From Clostridia bacterium (GTDB lineage Bacteria > Bacillota > Clostridia > Christensenellales > Aristaeellaceae), in assembly GCA_017429265.1 (NCBI GenBank), contig JAFRPG010000057.1, positions 1-57,053 on the forward strand: 57,053 bases of DNA, read 5' to 3'. Both the position numbers and the translations under genes were made by a program. Shown in pieces: positions 1-8,930 of the stretch; the stretch's first letter is position 1, and each line of letters begins with the position of its first letter. The notes below the pieces were generated by a model. That model had not been told where the DNA came from and did no database searches. It saw only the letters and a program-made list of their open reading frames with translations.

Positions 1-1
1 C

Positions 2-370
2 TATACGGAGATTGCTGATGCACTGGGCATTTCCAAGAATACGGTCAAAACATTCTGCCGCAGGAATGGTCTGACCTCGGAAGTTGAGAGCAAGCCTGTT
101 GAAGTCACCCCTTCGCCCACCGCCGACCGTCTCTGCCCGCATTGTGGTAAACCGGTGATCCAGCCCAAGGGGCGGAAAGAGAAAAAGTTCTGCTCGGACA
201 CGTGCAGGAACCGCTGGTGGAACAGCCACATGGACCTTGTCAACCGGAAAGCCATCTATGCTTACACCTGCCCGGCCTGCGGCACCGCCTTTACCGCCTA
301 CGGCAACAGTCACCGGAAATACTGCTGTCACGAATGCTATATCGTGGATCGCTTCGGAGGCAGGACATGA
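2..370 (+). CDS. HTH and zinc-finger protein of a recombinase module (5' partial)
   Basis: The frame is open from the window edge, so the true start lies upstream. The visible 122 residues begin with a helix-turn-helix (ALGISKNTVKTFCRRNG), followed by a CPHCG...CSDTC zinc knuckle and a second CPACG...CCHEC knuckle near the C-terminus. Small sigma-like HTH/zinc proteins of this build commonly precede tandem serine recombinases in Bacillota mobile elements. It may bind element DNA or regulate the module; that role is inferred. Its TGA overlaps the ATG of the next gene (ATGA), so the two are probably translationally coupled. An internal GTG at 155 opens the same frame but would cut off the HTH. 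Confidence 0.7.
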   Translation, partial: YTEIADALGISKNTVKTFCRRNGLTSEVESKPVEVTPSPTADRLCPHCGKPVIQPKGRKEKKFCSDTCRNRWWNSHMDLVNRKAIYAYTCPACGTAFTAYGNSHRKYCCHECYIVDRFGGRT

Positions 371-612
371 CTGGTGATGTCCTCAAACGCGAGTGTCAGT
401 ACGAGGCAGTGATGTATCAAGTCAAACGTATGCTTGATGCTGGCCTTATCACCGAGAAGGAGTTCCAGGAGATCGAAGCGCGGTTCAGGGCAAAGTACAA
501 ACCCATTTCCGGAGGTTATATAGTACAGACTGACTTGCTATGTGCGCGCAGAAGAGTGATTAATGGGTGTGGAAAGGAGGCTGGCGGTCATGAAGAGAAT
601 CAATGTACTTGA
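367..612 (+). CDS. Small SHOCT-like protein
   Basis: This is an 81-residue protein starting at the ATG that overlaps the upstream stop. The central segment VKRMLDAGLITEKEFQEIEARF has the typical look of a SHOCT (short C-terminal) motif: a short helix, a G-L-I/LT turn and an acidic helix. Proteins like this sit between the HTH/zinc protein and the tandem serine recombinases in related elements and may act as recombinase accessory factors, which is inference. The tail after about residue 45 is not recognisable and overlaps the start region of the following recombinase by 23 bp. Confidence 0.6.
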   Translation: MTGDVLKRECQYEAVMYQVKRMLDAGLITEKEFQEIEARFRAKYKPISGGYIVQTDLLCARRRVINGCGKEAGGHEENQCT

Positions 613-1987
613 GCCGAAACAGCCCGTACTCGCACCCAGGAAACGGGTCGCTGCCTACGCACGGGTTTCCATGGAAACCGAGCGCCTGAAGCATTCACTC
701 TCCGCCCAGATCAGTTACTACAGCGCGCTGATCCAAAAGAACCCTGAATGGATTTACGCAGGTGTGTATGCGGACGATGCCATATCCGGTACCGGAACCG
801 AAAAGCGAGGCGAGTTCAATCGCCTCATCGCAGACTGCGACGCCGGGCGCATCGACATCGTGCTCGTCAAGTCGATCAGCCGTTTCGCCCGCAACACGGT
901 GGACCTGCTGAATACAGTCCGGCACCTGAAAGATATCGGCGTGGAGGTCTGGTTTGAGGATGAAGGCATACACTCTCTGGACGGGGATGGCGAGCTGATG
1001 CTTACCATCCTCGCTTCTTTTGCCCAGGAGGAAAGCCGGTCTATTTCGGAAAACTGCAAGTGGGGCATCCGAAAGCAGTATGAGCGCGGCGCGTCGCGGG
1101 GCTGCAAGATTTACGGATACAGGACAAAGAAAGGCCAACTGGTCATTCAGGAAGACGAAGCAGCTGTGGTCAGGCGCATTTTCCAGATGTTCCTGGATGG
1201 GGATTCCTGCTACGTCATTGGTAAAAAGCTGGAAGCAGAAGGTGTACGGTCATACGCAGGCAAGAGGCTCTGCGGCGAGGTGATTGCCACCATGATCCGG
1301 CAGGAAAAATACACCGGCTGCACCCTGGCGCAGAAGCTGTACACGGCTGACCATGTGACGCACAAGCAGGTTCGCAACAACGGTGAGCTGCCGATGTACT
1401 TCATCGAAGGGACGCACCCCGCCATCATCAGCATGGAGACCTTTCAGGCAGCGCAGCAGGAATTTGCTCAGCGCTATGGCGTGGAAATCGTCAACGGCAT
1501 AGCCCAAAAGGCCAGCTACTTCTATCACAAGGATGGAGACCACAGTCCGCACCCAAAGCACAGAGGACCATACTGGTCGGAGGAACGCCGCAGGCAGCAC
1601 GCTGAATATTTCCGCACCCGCGAGAGCGGGCAGTGTCGGTATGATTTCTCGCACTTCATCGAGTGCGAACACTGCCACGGTCACCTGCAGGCTTCGCTCA
1701 GACACTACGTGGATGGGTCCGCCGAAGCTGGCTGGGTCGATGTCGAGCATACCATGAGGGCAAAGGACTCGCCAAGGCCAATCGTATTCAGAGACAGCGC
1801 CTTAAAGACGCAGATCGCCAGCGCCCTTGGCTGGGAGACGTTTGACGCGGACAGGATGTTCGAAACGCTCTCTGGCATTAGCGTGAACGTGGACATGGTC
1901 ACGCTTCACTTCAAGGATGGCGGCACAAAGCAGTTCCAGTACATCCAGCTCAAGCAGATCCACAGGAAAAGGAAGGAGACAACATGA
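590..1987 (+). CDS. Large serine recombinase A
   Basis: This is a 465-residue site-specific recombinase of the large serine family, which cuts and rejoins DNA at attachment sites through a 5'-phosphoserine link. The N-terminal resolvase domain has AAYARVS with the nucleophile at Ser27, followed by DAISGT, KSISRFARN and FAQEESRS. A recombinase domain with the usual YTGCTLAQK segment follows. The C-terminal zinc ribbon is reduced: CEHCHG is present but a second clear CxxC pair is not, and the coiled coil is short. I chose ATG 590 because GGAAAGGAGG lies 9 bases upstream; an ATG at 563 in frame has no such site. It overlaps recombinase B by ATGA, and the two probably work as a pair. Confidence 0.9.
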   Translation: MKRINVLEPKQPVLAPRKRVAAYARVSMETERLKHSLSAQISYYSALIQKNPEWIYAGVYADDAISGTGTEKRGEFNRLIADCDAGRIDIVLVKSISRFARNTVDLLNTVRHLKDIGVEVWFEDEGIHSLDGDGELMLTILASFAQEESRSISENCKWGIRKQYERGASRGCKIYGYRTKKGQLVIQEDEAAVVRRIFQMFLDGDSCYVIGKKLEAEGVRSYAGKRLCGEVIATMIRQEKYTGCTLAQKLYTADHVTHKQVRNNGELPMYFIEGTHPAIISMETFQAAQQEFAQRYGVEIVNGIAQKASYFYHKDGDHSPHPKHRGPYWSEERRRQHAEYFRTRESGQCRYDFSHFIECEHCHGHLQASLRHYVDGSAEAGWVDVEHTMRAKDSPRPIVFRDSALKTQIASALGWETFDADRMFETLSGISVNVDMVTLHFKDGGTKQFQYIQLKQIHRKRKETT

Positions 1988-3561
1988 TGGCAACAGTCAC
2001 GAAGATCCCGGCGACGGTCAGCCGATACACCGCGACGCCGATCCAGGCGAGGGTCAAGCGCAAGGTCGCAGCCTATGCGCGCGTTTCCACTGACCACGAG
2101 GACCAGCTGAACAGCTATGAGGCTCAGTGCGATTACTACACAACCTACATTCAGGCCAACGATGAGTGGGAATTCGTAGGCGTGTACAGCGACGAAGGCA
2201 TCTCCGGCACATCGACCCGCAGGCGCGATGGTTTCAACCGCATGGTGGAGGACGCCCTGGCCGGTCGCATCGGACTCATTCTCACAAAGTCGGTCAGCCG
2301 TTTCGCTCGAAACACGGTCGACAGCCTGACCACCATCCGAAAGTTGAAGGAGCATGGCACCGAGGTCTTTTTCGAGAAGGAGAACATCTGGACCTTCGAC
2401 AGCAAGGGCGAGCTCCTGCTGACCATCATGTCGAGCCTTGCTCAGGAGGAAAGCCGCTCCATTTCGCTCAACGTCACCTGGGGCCAGCGTAAGCGGTTTG
2501 CTGACGGAAAAGCGACAGCGCCGTTCTCCGTTTTCCTAGGCTATGACCGGGGCGAGAACGGTGAGTTCGTGATCAACCCAGAGCAGGCGGAGATCGTGAA
2601 GATCATATACGGAGAATTCCTCAAGGGCTTCTCCTTCAAGGCTATCGCCAGGAAGCTGACGGAGATGGGGATCAAATCTCCGAAGGGCAAAGACGTGTGG
2701 AACGAAAGCACTGTCAAGTCAATCCTGACGAACGAAAAGTACAAAGGCTGCGCGCTGCTCCAAAAACATTACACCGCCGATTACCTGACAAAGAAGATCG
2801 TCCGGAACGACGGTGCGGTTCCTCAGTACTATGTGGAGGACTGCCACGAGGCCATCATCGATCCAGCGACCTTCGACCGGGTGCAGGAGATGATCGAGCA
2901 GCGCAGTAAGGTGCGCCATTTCAGCGGCGCGACGATTTTCAGCACCAAGATACGCTGCGGCGAGTGCGGCGGTTGGTTTGGCTCGAAGGTCTGGCATTCC
3001 ACGGACCCATACCGGAAGGTCATCTGGCGATGCAATATCAAGTACGGTGGGAAAAGCACCGGGTGCAAAACACCCCACGTCACTGAGGAAGAAGTTAAAG
3101 CCGCGTTTGTCCGGGTAATCAACAAGCTAATCGGTGACCGGACAGCGCTGCTGACCGACCTTAGGGCGGTACAGGAAACCTACAGCGGAACGGACGAGTT
3201 GAGCCAGCGCCTGCATGAACTGGACGACCGCCTGAACTCGGAAGCCGAAGCGGTCCAAGGACTGATCGCCCAAAACGCCAGGGTGGCGCAGAACCAGGAC
3301 GACTACAACGCCGCCTACGATGCTGCTGTCAGCCGGTACGAGGCCACCAAGGCAGAACGCGAACAGGTGGCGGCTGACATCCGACAGCGCGGTATCCGCA
3401 GACGTGAGTTCGAGCGGTTCATCTCAGAACTGGAAAAGTTGCCCGAGGCGGTTTCGGAATTCGACGAAACGCTCTGGGGCAGCCTGGTGGATTATGTGAC
3501 CGTGGGCAAGGACAAGACGATGGTGTTCACGCTGATTGGTGGGACAGAGGTGAAGGCCTGA
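1984..3561 (+). CDS. Large serine recombinase B
   Basis: This is a 525-residue large serine recombinase, complete in all parts. The catalytic domain has AAYARVST with Ser35, DEGISGT, TKSVSRFARN and AQEESRS. The recombinase domain contains YKGCALLQKHYT. A zinc ribbon follows (CGECGGWFG...WRC...GC), then a coiled coil rich in Glu, Arg and Gln, and a C-terminal FDETLWGSLVDYVTV segment. It starts with an ATG that overlaps the stop of recombinase A. Because recombinase A has a weak zinc ribbon, B may supply most of the DNA contacts; this is inference. It is the last gene of the module and is followed by a hairpin. Confidence 0.92.
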   Translation: MMATVTKIPATVSRYTATPIQARVKRKVAAYARVSTDHEDQLNSYEAQCDYYTTYIQANDEWEFVGVYSDEGISGTSTRRRDGFNRMVEDALAGRIGLILTKSVSRFARNTVDSLTTIRKLKEHGTEVFFEKENIWTFDSKGELLLTIMSSLAQEESRSISLNVTWGQRKRFADGKATAPFSVFLGYDRGENGEFVINPEQAEIVKIIYGEFLKGFSFKAIARKLTEMGIKSPKGKDVWNESTVKSILTNEKYKGCALLQKHYTADYLTKKIVRNDGAVPQYYVEDCHEAIIDPATFDRVQEMIEQRSKVRHFSGATIFSTKIRCGECGGWFGSKVWHSTDPYRKVIWRCNIKYGGKSTGCKTPHVTEEEVKAAFVRVINKLIGDRTALLTDLRAVQETYSGTDELSQRLHELDDRLNSEAEAVQGLIAQNARVAQNQDDYNAAYDAAVSRYEATKAEREQVAADIRQRGIRRREFERFISELEKLPEAVSEFDETLWGSLVDYVTVGKDKTMVFTLIGGTEVKA

Positions 3562-3597
3562 CTCACCAGAAGGGATTGATAATTTGTATGAATGATA

Positions 3598-3631
3598 ATG
3601 GCGCATCATGACAAGTTCTGGGATGCGCCAT
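3598..3631. terminator. Hairpin after the recombinase pair
   Basis: A perfect 10-bp stem (ATGGCGCATC at 3598 and GATGCGCCAT at 3622) encloses a 14-base loop and is followed by the T-rich stretch ATGTATCTTTGTC. It could end transcription of the recombinase operon. The weak T-run and long loop make the terminator call only moderate. Confidence 0.5.
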
Positions 3632-3791
3632 ATGTATCTTTGTCTATTAGATTAAGGCTGCAGCGGGGCATTGAAATAGTCTGTGTGCCCGGGAAATATA
3701 GCGAGATCACAACTATATAAAGCAGTAAGTCCGCAGTCTGTTTTCTTTTGCCTGGTTTTCCCTATCGACGGTTTTCTTCGTTATATGTGAC

Positions 3792-3821
3792 TTTACATGG
3801 ATTTGATTCTTCTCCGATAAT
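3792..3821 (+). promoter_or_regulatory. Candidate promoter of the Na/Pi cotransporter gene
   Basis: TTTACA (3792-3797) and GATAAT (3816-3821) are 18 bases apart, each one mismatch from the sigma-A consensus, about 85 bases upstream of the GTG start at 3906. The 3562-3905 gap otherwise contains only the hairpin at 3598 and the repeat at 3801-3834; I see no gene in it. Confidence 0.5.
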
Positions 3822-3834
3822 GCATTTGATTCTT
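3801..3834. repeat. Two direct ATTTGATTCTT repeats
   Basis: ATTTGATTCTT occurs at 3801-3811 and again at 3824-3834, a 23-bp period. The first copy lies between the -35 and -10 of the candidate promoter and the second lies just downstream. This placement fits a regulator-binding site, possibly for the PhoB-like protein encoded at 6571, but no known operator is matched. Confidence 0.4.
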
Positions 3835-3905
3835 TCCCTGTAGGCTTTATCTGTACACAGGCAACAATACAGCCCATCCTGTGAGACGGAAAGGGGAAGA
3901 ATCAA

Positions 3906-5663
3906 GTGGATATATTCAATATTCTGGAGATGGTTGGCGGGCTCTGCCTGTTCCTCTTCGGAATGGGTGTAATGGGACAGGCCCTTGAGAAGAGCGCGGG
4001 CGGGAAGCTGAGAAGCCTGCTGTCAAAGATGACAAGCACAAAGATGACGGGCTTTTTAACGGGGCTTGGCATCACCGCAATCATACAAAGCTCGTCGGCA
4101 ACCACCGTCATGGTCGTCGGTTTCGTTAATTCGGGACTCATGACCCTGAAGCAGGCGATCAACGTCATCATGGGCGCGAATGTCGGTACGACCGTTACCG
4201 CCTGGATATTGAGCCTCAGCGGGATCAGCAGCGACGCGCTGTGGGTACGATTGCTCAAGCCCAGCTCTTTCACGCCCATACTGGCTCTGATCGGAACCAT
4301 ACTTTATTTGTTTTCCAAAAGTGCCCGGAAGAAGGATACCGGCTTGATCCTTTTGGGTTTCACAACGCTGATGTTCGGAATGGAAACCATGAGCGGGGCG
4401 GTATCCGGCTTGAAAGCAATACCGGAATTCCGCAATCTGTTTCTTCTATTCACGAATCCCATCCTAGGTGTACTGGCCGGTACGGTGCTGACCGCGATCA
4501 TCCAATCCAGTTCCGCTTCCGTGGGCATCCTGCAGGCGCTGGCATCCACCGGACAGGTCAGCTACGGCGCGGCGATACCGATCATCATGGGGCAGAACAT
4601 CGGCACCTGTGTCACCGCCCTTCTCTCATCCGTTGGCGCGAACAAGAACGCCAGGCGCGCAGCTGTGGTTCACCTTCTGTTCAACATCATTGGCACGGCC
4701 GTGTGGCTCTCAGTATTCTGTTTCATCCGAATTGTGGCCGCACCGGTTGTCCTCTCACAATCTGCGAGCATGTTTGGCATTGCCGTCGCCCATTCTATAT
4801 TCAATATCCTTTGCACAGCGCTGCTCCTTCCGCTTTCGTCTGTGCTGGAAAAACTGGCGCTGCGCATCGTCCCTGAAGAGGCCAAAGGCTCCAATGCGGA
4901 AACACTGCTGGATGACCGTCTGCTCATGACGCCTCCGTTGGCACTGGGGCGCTGCCATGAGCTGGTAGGCGTCATGGCGGAGAGGGCATGGAAGGCACTG
5001 TCACTCAGCTTATCACAGCTTGATCACTACGATGCTCAGGAGGCGCGGCAGATCAGGGAGAACGAGGATGAAACAGACCGATACGAGGACGAGATCGGCA
5101 CCTATCTCATAAAATTAAGCTCAAAATCGCTGAATCAGGAAGATAGCGAGGAAACGACCGCGTTGCTGAAATACATTGGAGATTTTGAGAGGATTGCCGA
5201 CCATGCCGTTGATATTCTGATGTCTGCTGAGGAAATGCGAGATAAAAGACTCCATTTTTCCCAACAGGCCATGCAGGAAATGGCAGTACTCCGGCAGGCT
5301 ATCCATGAAATCATGGAACTTGCGGTGGATGCCTTTCGATACAATGACATGGAAAAGGCGATCTACGTCGAACCGCTGGAACAGGTCATTGACACACTGA
5401 AAGAGGAAATGCGGACGAGGCATATCTTCCGAATGAAGCAGGAAACCTGCAGTGTTGAGGTCGGATTCGTTTGGTCAGACCTGCTCACAAGTCTTGAGCG
5501 CGTTTCCGATCACTGTTCAAACATCGCGGGCTGCGTCATCGACATCGCTCAAAATAACCTGAATCTGCACGAATCGCTGAAACGCACACAGACAAACGAC
5601 GCGTTTTACAGGGAAGCCTATCAGCAGTATTCACAAAAATACGCTTTACCGCTTTCAAGATAA
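3906..5663 (+). CDS. Na/Pi cotransporter family protein with PhoU-like tail
   Basis: This is a 585-residue inner-membrane protein that probably imports phosphate with sodium. The first ~310 residues hold two inverted Na/Pi cotransporter repeats, each with the family signature: QSSSATT at Gln61 and QSSSASV at Gln200. Hydrophobic segments and glycine-rich GANVGTTVT and GQNIGTCVT motifs accompany them. Residues from about 340 to the end form two soluble PhoU-like helical repeats (KYIGDFERIADHAVDI and LERVSDHCSNIAG), which usually tune phosphate transport or signalling. The start is GTG with AAGGGG upstream. A HAD phosphatase follows 13 bases later and a PhoB/PhoR-like pair comes next, so the block looks devoted to phosphate. 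Confidence 0.88.
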   Translation: MDIFNILEMVGGLCLFLFGMGVMGQALEKSAGGKLRSLLSKMTSTKMTGFLTGLGITAIIQSSSATTVMVVGFVNSGLMTLKQAINVIMGANVGTTVTAWILSLSGISSDALWVRLLKPSSFTPILALIGTILYLFSKSARKKDTGLILLGFTTLMFGMETMSGAVSGLKAIPEFRNLFLLFTNPILGVLAGTVLTAIIQSSSASVGILQALASTGQVSYGAAIPIIMGQNIGTCVTALLSSVGANKNARRAAVVHLLFNIIGTAVWLSVFCFIRIVAAPVVLSQSASMFGIAVAHSIFNILCTALLLPLSSVLEKLALRIVPEEAKGSNAETLLDDRLLMTPPLALGRCHELVGVMAERAWKALSLSLSQLDHYDAQEARQIRENEDETDRYEDEIGTYLIKLSSKSLNQEDSEETTALLKYIGDFERIADHAVDILMSAEEMRDKRLHFSQQAMQEMAVLRQAIHEIMELAVDAFRYNDMEKAIYVEPLEQVIDTLKEEMRTRHIFRMKQETCSVEVGFVWSDLLTSLERVSDHCSNIAGCVIDIAQNNLNLHESLKRTQTNDAFYREAYQQYSQKYALPLSR

Positions 5664-5676
5664 GGGAGGAAGGTCA

Positions 5677-6465
5677 ATGATCGATTTTAAGACAAAACGC
5701 GGATTCATATGTGATATGGACGGTGTCCTCTATCATGGAAATAAGCTTCTGCCTGGCGCGACTGAGTTCATTCAATGGCTACAGGCCAGCAATAAAGAGT
5801 ACCTGTTTCTGACGAACAATAGCGGCTTTACTCCGCGGGAATTACATATAAAACTGCTCCGTATGGGAATCGATGTGCCTGAAGAGCATTTTTATACCAG
5901 TGCGCTGGCAACAGCTGAGTTTATCCGGTCACAGAATCCAAAGGCATCAGCATATGTACTGGGAGAAGCCGGACTGCTCAATGCTCTGTACGATGCGGGG
6001 ATCGCCATCGATGATGTGAATCCGGACTATGTGATTGTCGGTGAGAGCGCATCATATTCTCTGAATACTCTGACGCGGGCAACAAATCTTGTTCTCGCCG
6101 GTGCGAAACTGATCGGAGCGAATTCAGATGTATCCGGACCCATAGAAAACGGAATCGCACCTGCATGTCGCGCTTTGATTTCTCCGATTGAAATGGCGAC
6201 CGGGAAGCAGGCCTATTTCTGCGGTAAGCCCAATCCGTTAATGATGCGCACAGGCCTGAATCTGCTCAATTGTCACAGTGCAGACGCCGTGATTGTCGGG
6301 GACCGTATGGACACGGATATCATCTCCGGACTGGAAAGCGGTATAGATACCGTTCTGGTGCTGAGCGGGATATCTTCCGTTGAAACGATAAAGACATATG
6401 CTTACCAACCGACCGTTATACTTAATGGTGTGATAGATATTGTGCGGATGACCGGGCAGGAGTGA
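5677..6465 (+). CDS. HAD-IIA family phosphatase (NagD-like)
   Basis: This is a 262-residue cytoplasmic phosphatase of the HAD-IIA subfamily. Motif I is CDMDGVLYHG with the nucleophile and acid/base aspartates, motif II is FLTNNSG, the lysine is in CGKPNP, and the acidic motif IV is VGDRMDTD. The cap between motifs II and III has the HAD-IIA length. Family members remove phosphate from small sugar phosphates, nucleotides or phosphoglycolate; the substrate cannot be read here. It lies 13 bases after the Na/Pi transporter with AGGGAGGAAG as ribosome binding site, so it is probably co-transcribed and may scavenge phosphate. Confidence 0.85.
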   Translation: MIDFKTKRGFICDMDGVLYHGNKLLPGATEFIQWLQASNKEYLFLTNNSGFTPRELHIKLLRMGIDVPEEHFYTSALATAEFIRSQNPKASAYVLGEAGLLNALYDAGIAIDDVNPDYVIVGESASYSLNTLTRATNLVLAGAKLIGANSDVSGPIENGIAPACRALISPIEMATGKQAYFCGKPNPLMMRTGLNLLNCHSADAVIVGDRMDTDIISGLESGIDTVLVLSGISSVETIKTYAYQPTVILNGVIDIVRMTGQE

Positions 6466-6531
6466 ATGATCGATTGTTTTAGTATGGCTTTCCATTTTTA
6501 CAGTGCCATTCATACATGTGCCGCGCTTTCC

Positions 6532-6540
6532 TGTTATAAT
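6532..6540 (+). promoter_or_regulatory. Extended -10 promoter of the two-component operon
   Basis: TGTTATAAT is a perfect extended -10 element, 30 bases upstream of the response-regulator start. No good -35 is visible at 17 bases, as is usual for extended -10 promoters. TTTACA at 6497-6502 lies upstream, the same hexamer as the -35 of the transporter promoter. Confidence 0.55.
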
Positions 6541-6570
6541 ATCTCTGATCAATAAGGCTGGAGGCATCAG

Positions 6571-7245
6571 ATGATTTATTGTATAGAAGACGACCCGGCA
6601 ATCCGCAACCTCATGATCTACGCGCTGAAAGGCGCGGGGCTTGAAGCGAGAGGCTTTGAAAGTGCTGAGGTATTTTGGAGCGCTTGGGCGGAAGTCAAAC
6701 CGCAGATGGTGATGATTGACATTATGCTACCGGGAGAGGACGGCCTGTCCGTACTCAGGAAGCTGAGAGCGAAAGCGGGTTCCTCACAGGTACCTGTCAT
6801 AATCACCAGCGCAAAGGGTGAGGAATACGACAAGGTCATAGGGTTGGATTTGGGTGCTGACGATTATCTTGCCAAGCCCTTCGGCATGATGGAAATGATT
6901 TCAAGGGTCAGGGCGGTGCTGAGGCGAACCGAATCACCAGCACCCTTTCGTGTACTGCGCAATGGTTCGCTTGAGATGAATGTGGATGAGCACACCGTCA
7001 GCATCGACGGCAATATCATTCCGCTGACGTTGAAAGAATATGAGCTTCTCTATCTTTTTCTGACAAATCCCGGCAGGGTCTATACGAGAGAGAATCTTCT
7101 GTCACTCGTTTGGAATGACGATTATCTTGGCGAAACGCGGACGGTAGACGTGCACATCGGTACACTCCGTTCAAAACTCGGCGAATGCGCCGGATTGATC
7201 GAGACCGTTCGTGGCGTCGGATACAAACTGGGAGGTAAAAGATGA
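6571..7245 (+). CDS. OmpR/PhoB-type response regulator
   Basis: This is a 224-residue DNA-binding response regulator. The receiver domain carries the acidic pair EDD near the N-terminus, the phosphoacceptor Asp50 in MIDIMLPGEDG, a Thr/Ser switch in IITSAKG and the conserved lysine in LAKPFG. The C-terminal winged helix (residues ~125-222) has the OmpR/PhoB pattern LTLKEYELL, TRENLL, RTVDVHI and GVGYKL. It overlaps the next gene, a histidine kinase, by four bases (ATGA). Next to a Na/Pi transporter and a kinase with PhoR-like architecture, a phosphate-starvation role is the likeliest reading, but the signal is not proven. Confidence 0.88.
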   Translation: MIYCIEDDPAIRNLMIYALKGAGLEARGFESAEVFWSAWAEVKPQMVMIDIMLPGEDGLSVLRKLRAKAGSSQVPVIITSAKGEEYDKVIGLDLGADDYLAKPFGMMEMISRVRAVLRRTESPAPFRVLRNGSLEMNVDEHTVSIDGNIIPLTLKEYELLYLFLTNPGRVYTRENLLSLVWNDDYLGETRTVDVHIGTLRSKLGECAGLIETVRGVGYKLGGKR

Positions 7246-8906
7246 CACACAGAATCTACAAGGCAATCTGCACCGTGGCCGTGGTGGTATTTTTATGTTC
7301 ACTCGCGCTGATCATGGAACTGTTGTACAATTACTTTTCGGCTGTTCATCTGAAACAGATGAAAGAACTGGCAGGCATGACCGCCCGTGGGGTGGAGCTC
7401 AACGGGAATTCATTCTTTGATGATTTCAGCTTTGACGGCTGCCGTATCACATGGATTAAATCGGACGGAGAGGTTCTGTTCGATAACGAGGCGAATGCCG
7501 ATCACATGGAGAATCATCTGGAGCGCGAGGAAGTCCGGGAAGCGATGACGACAGGCGAGGGTGAAAGTAGCCGCTATTCCAATACGCTCACCGAACGCTA
7601 CGTCTATGTTGCCGTCGCGCTCGACGACGGAAGCGTGATCAGGATTGCTGACACACAGTCTTCGGTGCTGACGCTTTTGCTCGGTTCGATGCAGCCGATC
7701 TTTATTGTTATTGGCATAGGGCTTGGGCTTTCCTTCTACCTTGCCTGGAAACTCTCAAAACGAATCGTCAAGCCCCTGAATGAAATGAATCTTGACCATC
7801 CTGACGAGAAACTTGTCTATGAGGAACTGGCCCCGCTGGTCAAAAGGCTGAACTCACAGCAGCGGCAGATCTCCATTCAGCGATCAGACCTGCAGAGGAA
7901 GCGTGATGAATTTGAGGCGGCGACCAGCCATATGAGCGAAGGCATCATCCTGCTCGATGAAAAGGGTTCCATTTTGAGCATCAACGCGTCCGCCCGCAGG
8001 ATATTGAAAACGACCCCTTATTGTGTCGGGAAGGATATCCTGTTGTTCAACAATACTTATGAATTGCAGGACATTCTGCAGCGTGCCAGGAACGGCGAAC
8101 ATGTGGAGAAGCCTTTTGCTACTGACGTGGGCAGCTATCAAATCAACGTAAGCCCAATCTTCAGTGGAGAAACAGTCACCGGAACCGTTTTGCTCATATT
8201 TGACATTACGGAAAAGGAAAAAGCAGAGCAGATGCGCCGTGAATTCACCGCCAACGTTTCGCATGAATTGAAAACGCCGCTGCACACGATCGCCGGTTAT
8301 GCGGAACTGCTCGCCAACAACGCAGTGAAGCCTGAAGACATCCCCTCGTTCTCGCAGCAGATTCTGGCCGATGCGCGTCGAATGTCCGCATTGGTCGATG
8401 ATATCATTCGCCTCTCCCATCTCGATGAAGGTTCAAATGACATGGAGCGCGAGGAGGTCGATCTGATGCAGATTGCCCGCGAAGTTGTAGACGGGCTTCA
8501 ACCGTTAGCGACTGAATTGGACGTATCTCTGACGCTGACCGGTGAGAACGCACCGATATTCGGAATCGCTCAATCTCTAAACCTCATGATTCAAAACCTA
8601 TGTGACAACGCTATAAAGTACAACAGGAAGGGTGGCAGCGTCAACGTAGATATTCAGAATCATGATGACGAAATACTGCTGACTGTGAGCGATACCGGCA
8701 TTGGCATTGCACCGGAACTTCAGGATCGCGTGTTTGAAAGGTTTTATCGGGTGGATAAAGGCAGATCGCGAGAGATGGGCGGTACTGGATTGGGTTTATC
8801 AATTGTTAAGCATGCTGCAATGCTGCATAATGCGACAGTTGATCTGAATTCGATACCAAATGAGGGAACAACAATAACCATCAGATTTCCTAAATCAGAA
8901 GAATAG
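7242..8906 (+). CDS. PhoR-like sensor histidine kinase
   Basis: This is a 554-residue membrane sensor kinase. A transmembrane helix lies at residues ~9-31, then a ~120-residue extracytoplasmic sensor, a second membrane helix at ~145-170 and a short HAMP-like linker. A PAS domain (MSEGIILLDEKGSILSIN) precedes the DHp domain with the phosphoacceptor His341 in NVSHELKTPL. The catalytic domain has the N box (NLCDNAIKYN), G1 (DTGIGI), F box and G2 (GTGLGLSIVKH). This TM-sensor-TM-HAMP-PAS-HK order is that of PhoR/WalK-type kinases. It is coupled to the response regulator gene by an ATGA overlap. Confidence 0.88.
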   Translation: MTHRIYKAICTVAVVVFLCSLALIMELLYNYFSAVHLKQMKELAGMTARGVELNGNSFFDDFSFDGCRITWIKSDGEVLFDNEANADHMENHLEREEVREAMTTGEGESSRYSNTLTERYVYVAVALDDGSVIRIADTQSSVLTLLLGSMQPIFIVIGIGLGLSFYLAWKLSKRIVKPLNEMNLDHPDEKLVYEELAPLVKRLNSQQRQISIQRSDLQRKRDEFEAATSHMSEGIILLDEKGSILSINASARRILKTTPYCVGKDILLFNNTYELQDILQRARNGEHVEKPFATDVGSYQINVSPIFSGETVTGTVLLIFDITEKEKAEQMRREFTANVSHELKTPLHTIAGYAELLANNAVKPEDIPSFSQQILADARRMSALVDDIIRLSHLDEGSNDMEREEVDLMQIAREVVDGLQPLATELDVSLTLTGENAPIFGIAQSLNLMIQNLCDNAIKYNRKGGSVNVDIQNHDDEILLTVSDTGIGIAPELQDRVFERFYRVDKGRSREMGGTGLGLSIVKHAAMLHNATVDLNSIPNEGTTITIRFPKSEE

Positions 8907-8930
8907 TGTACTCATAAAACAGCTCCATGT

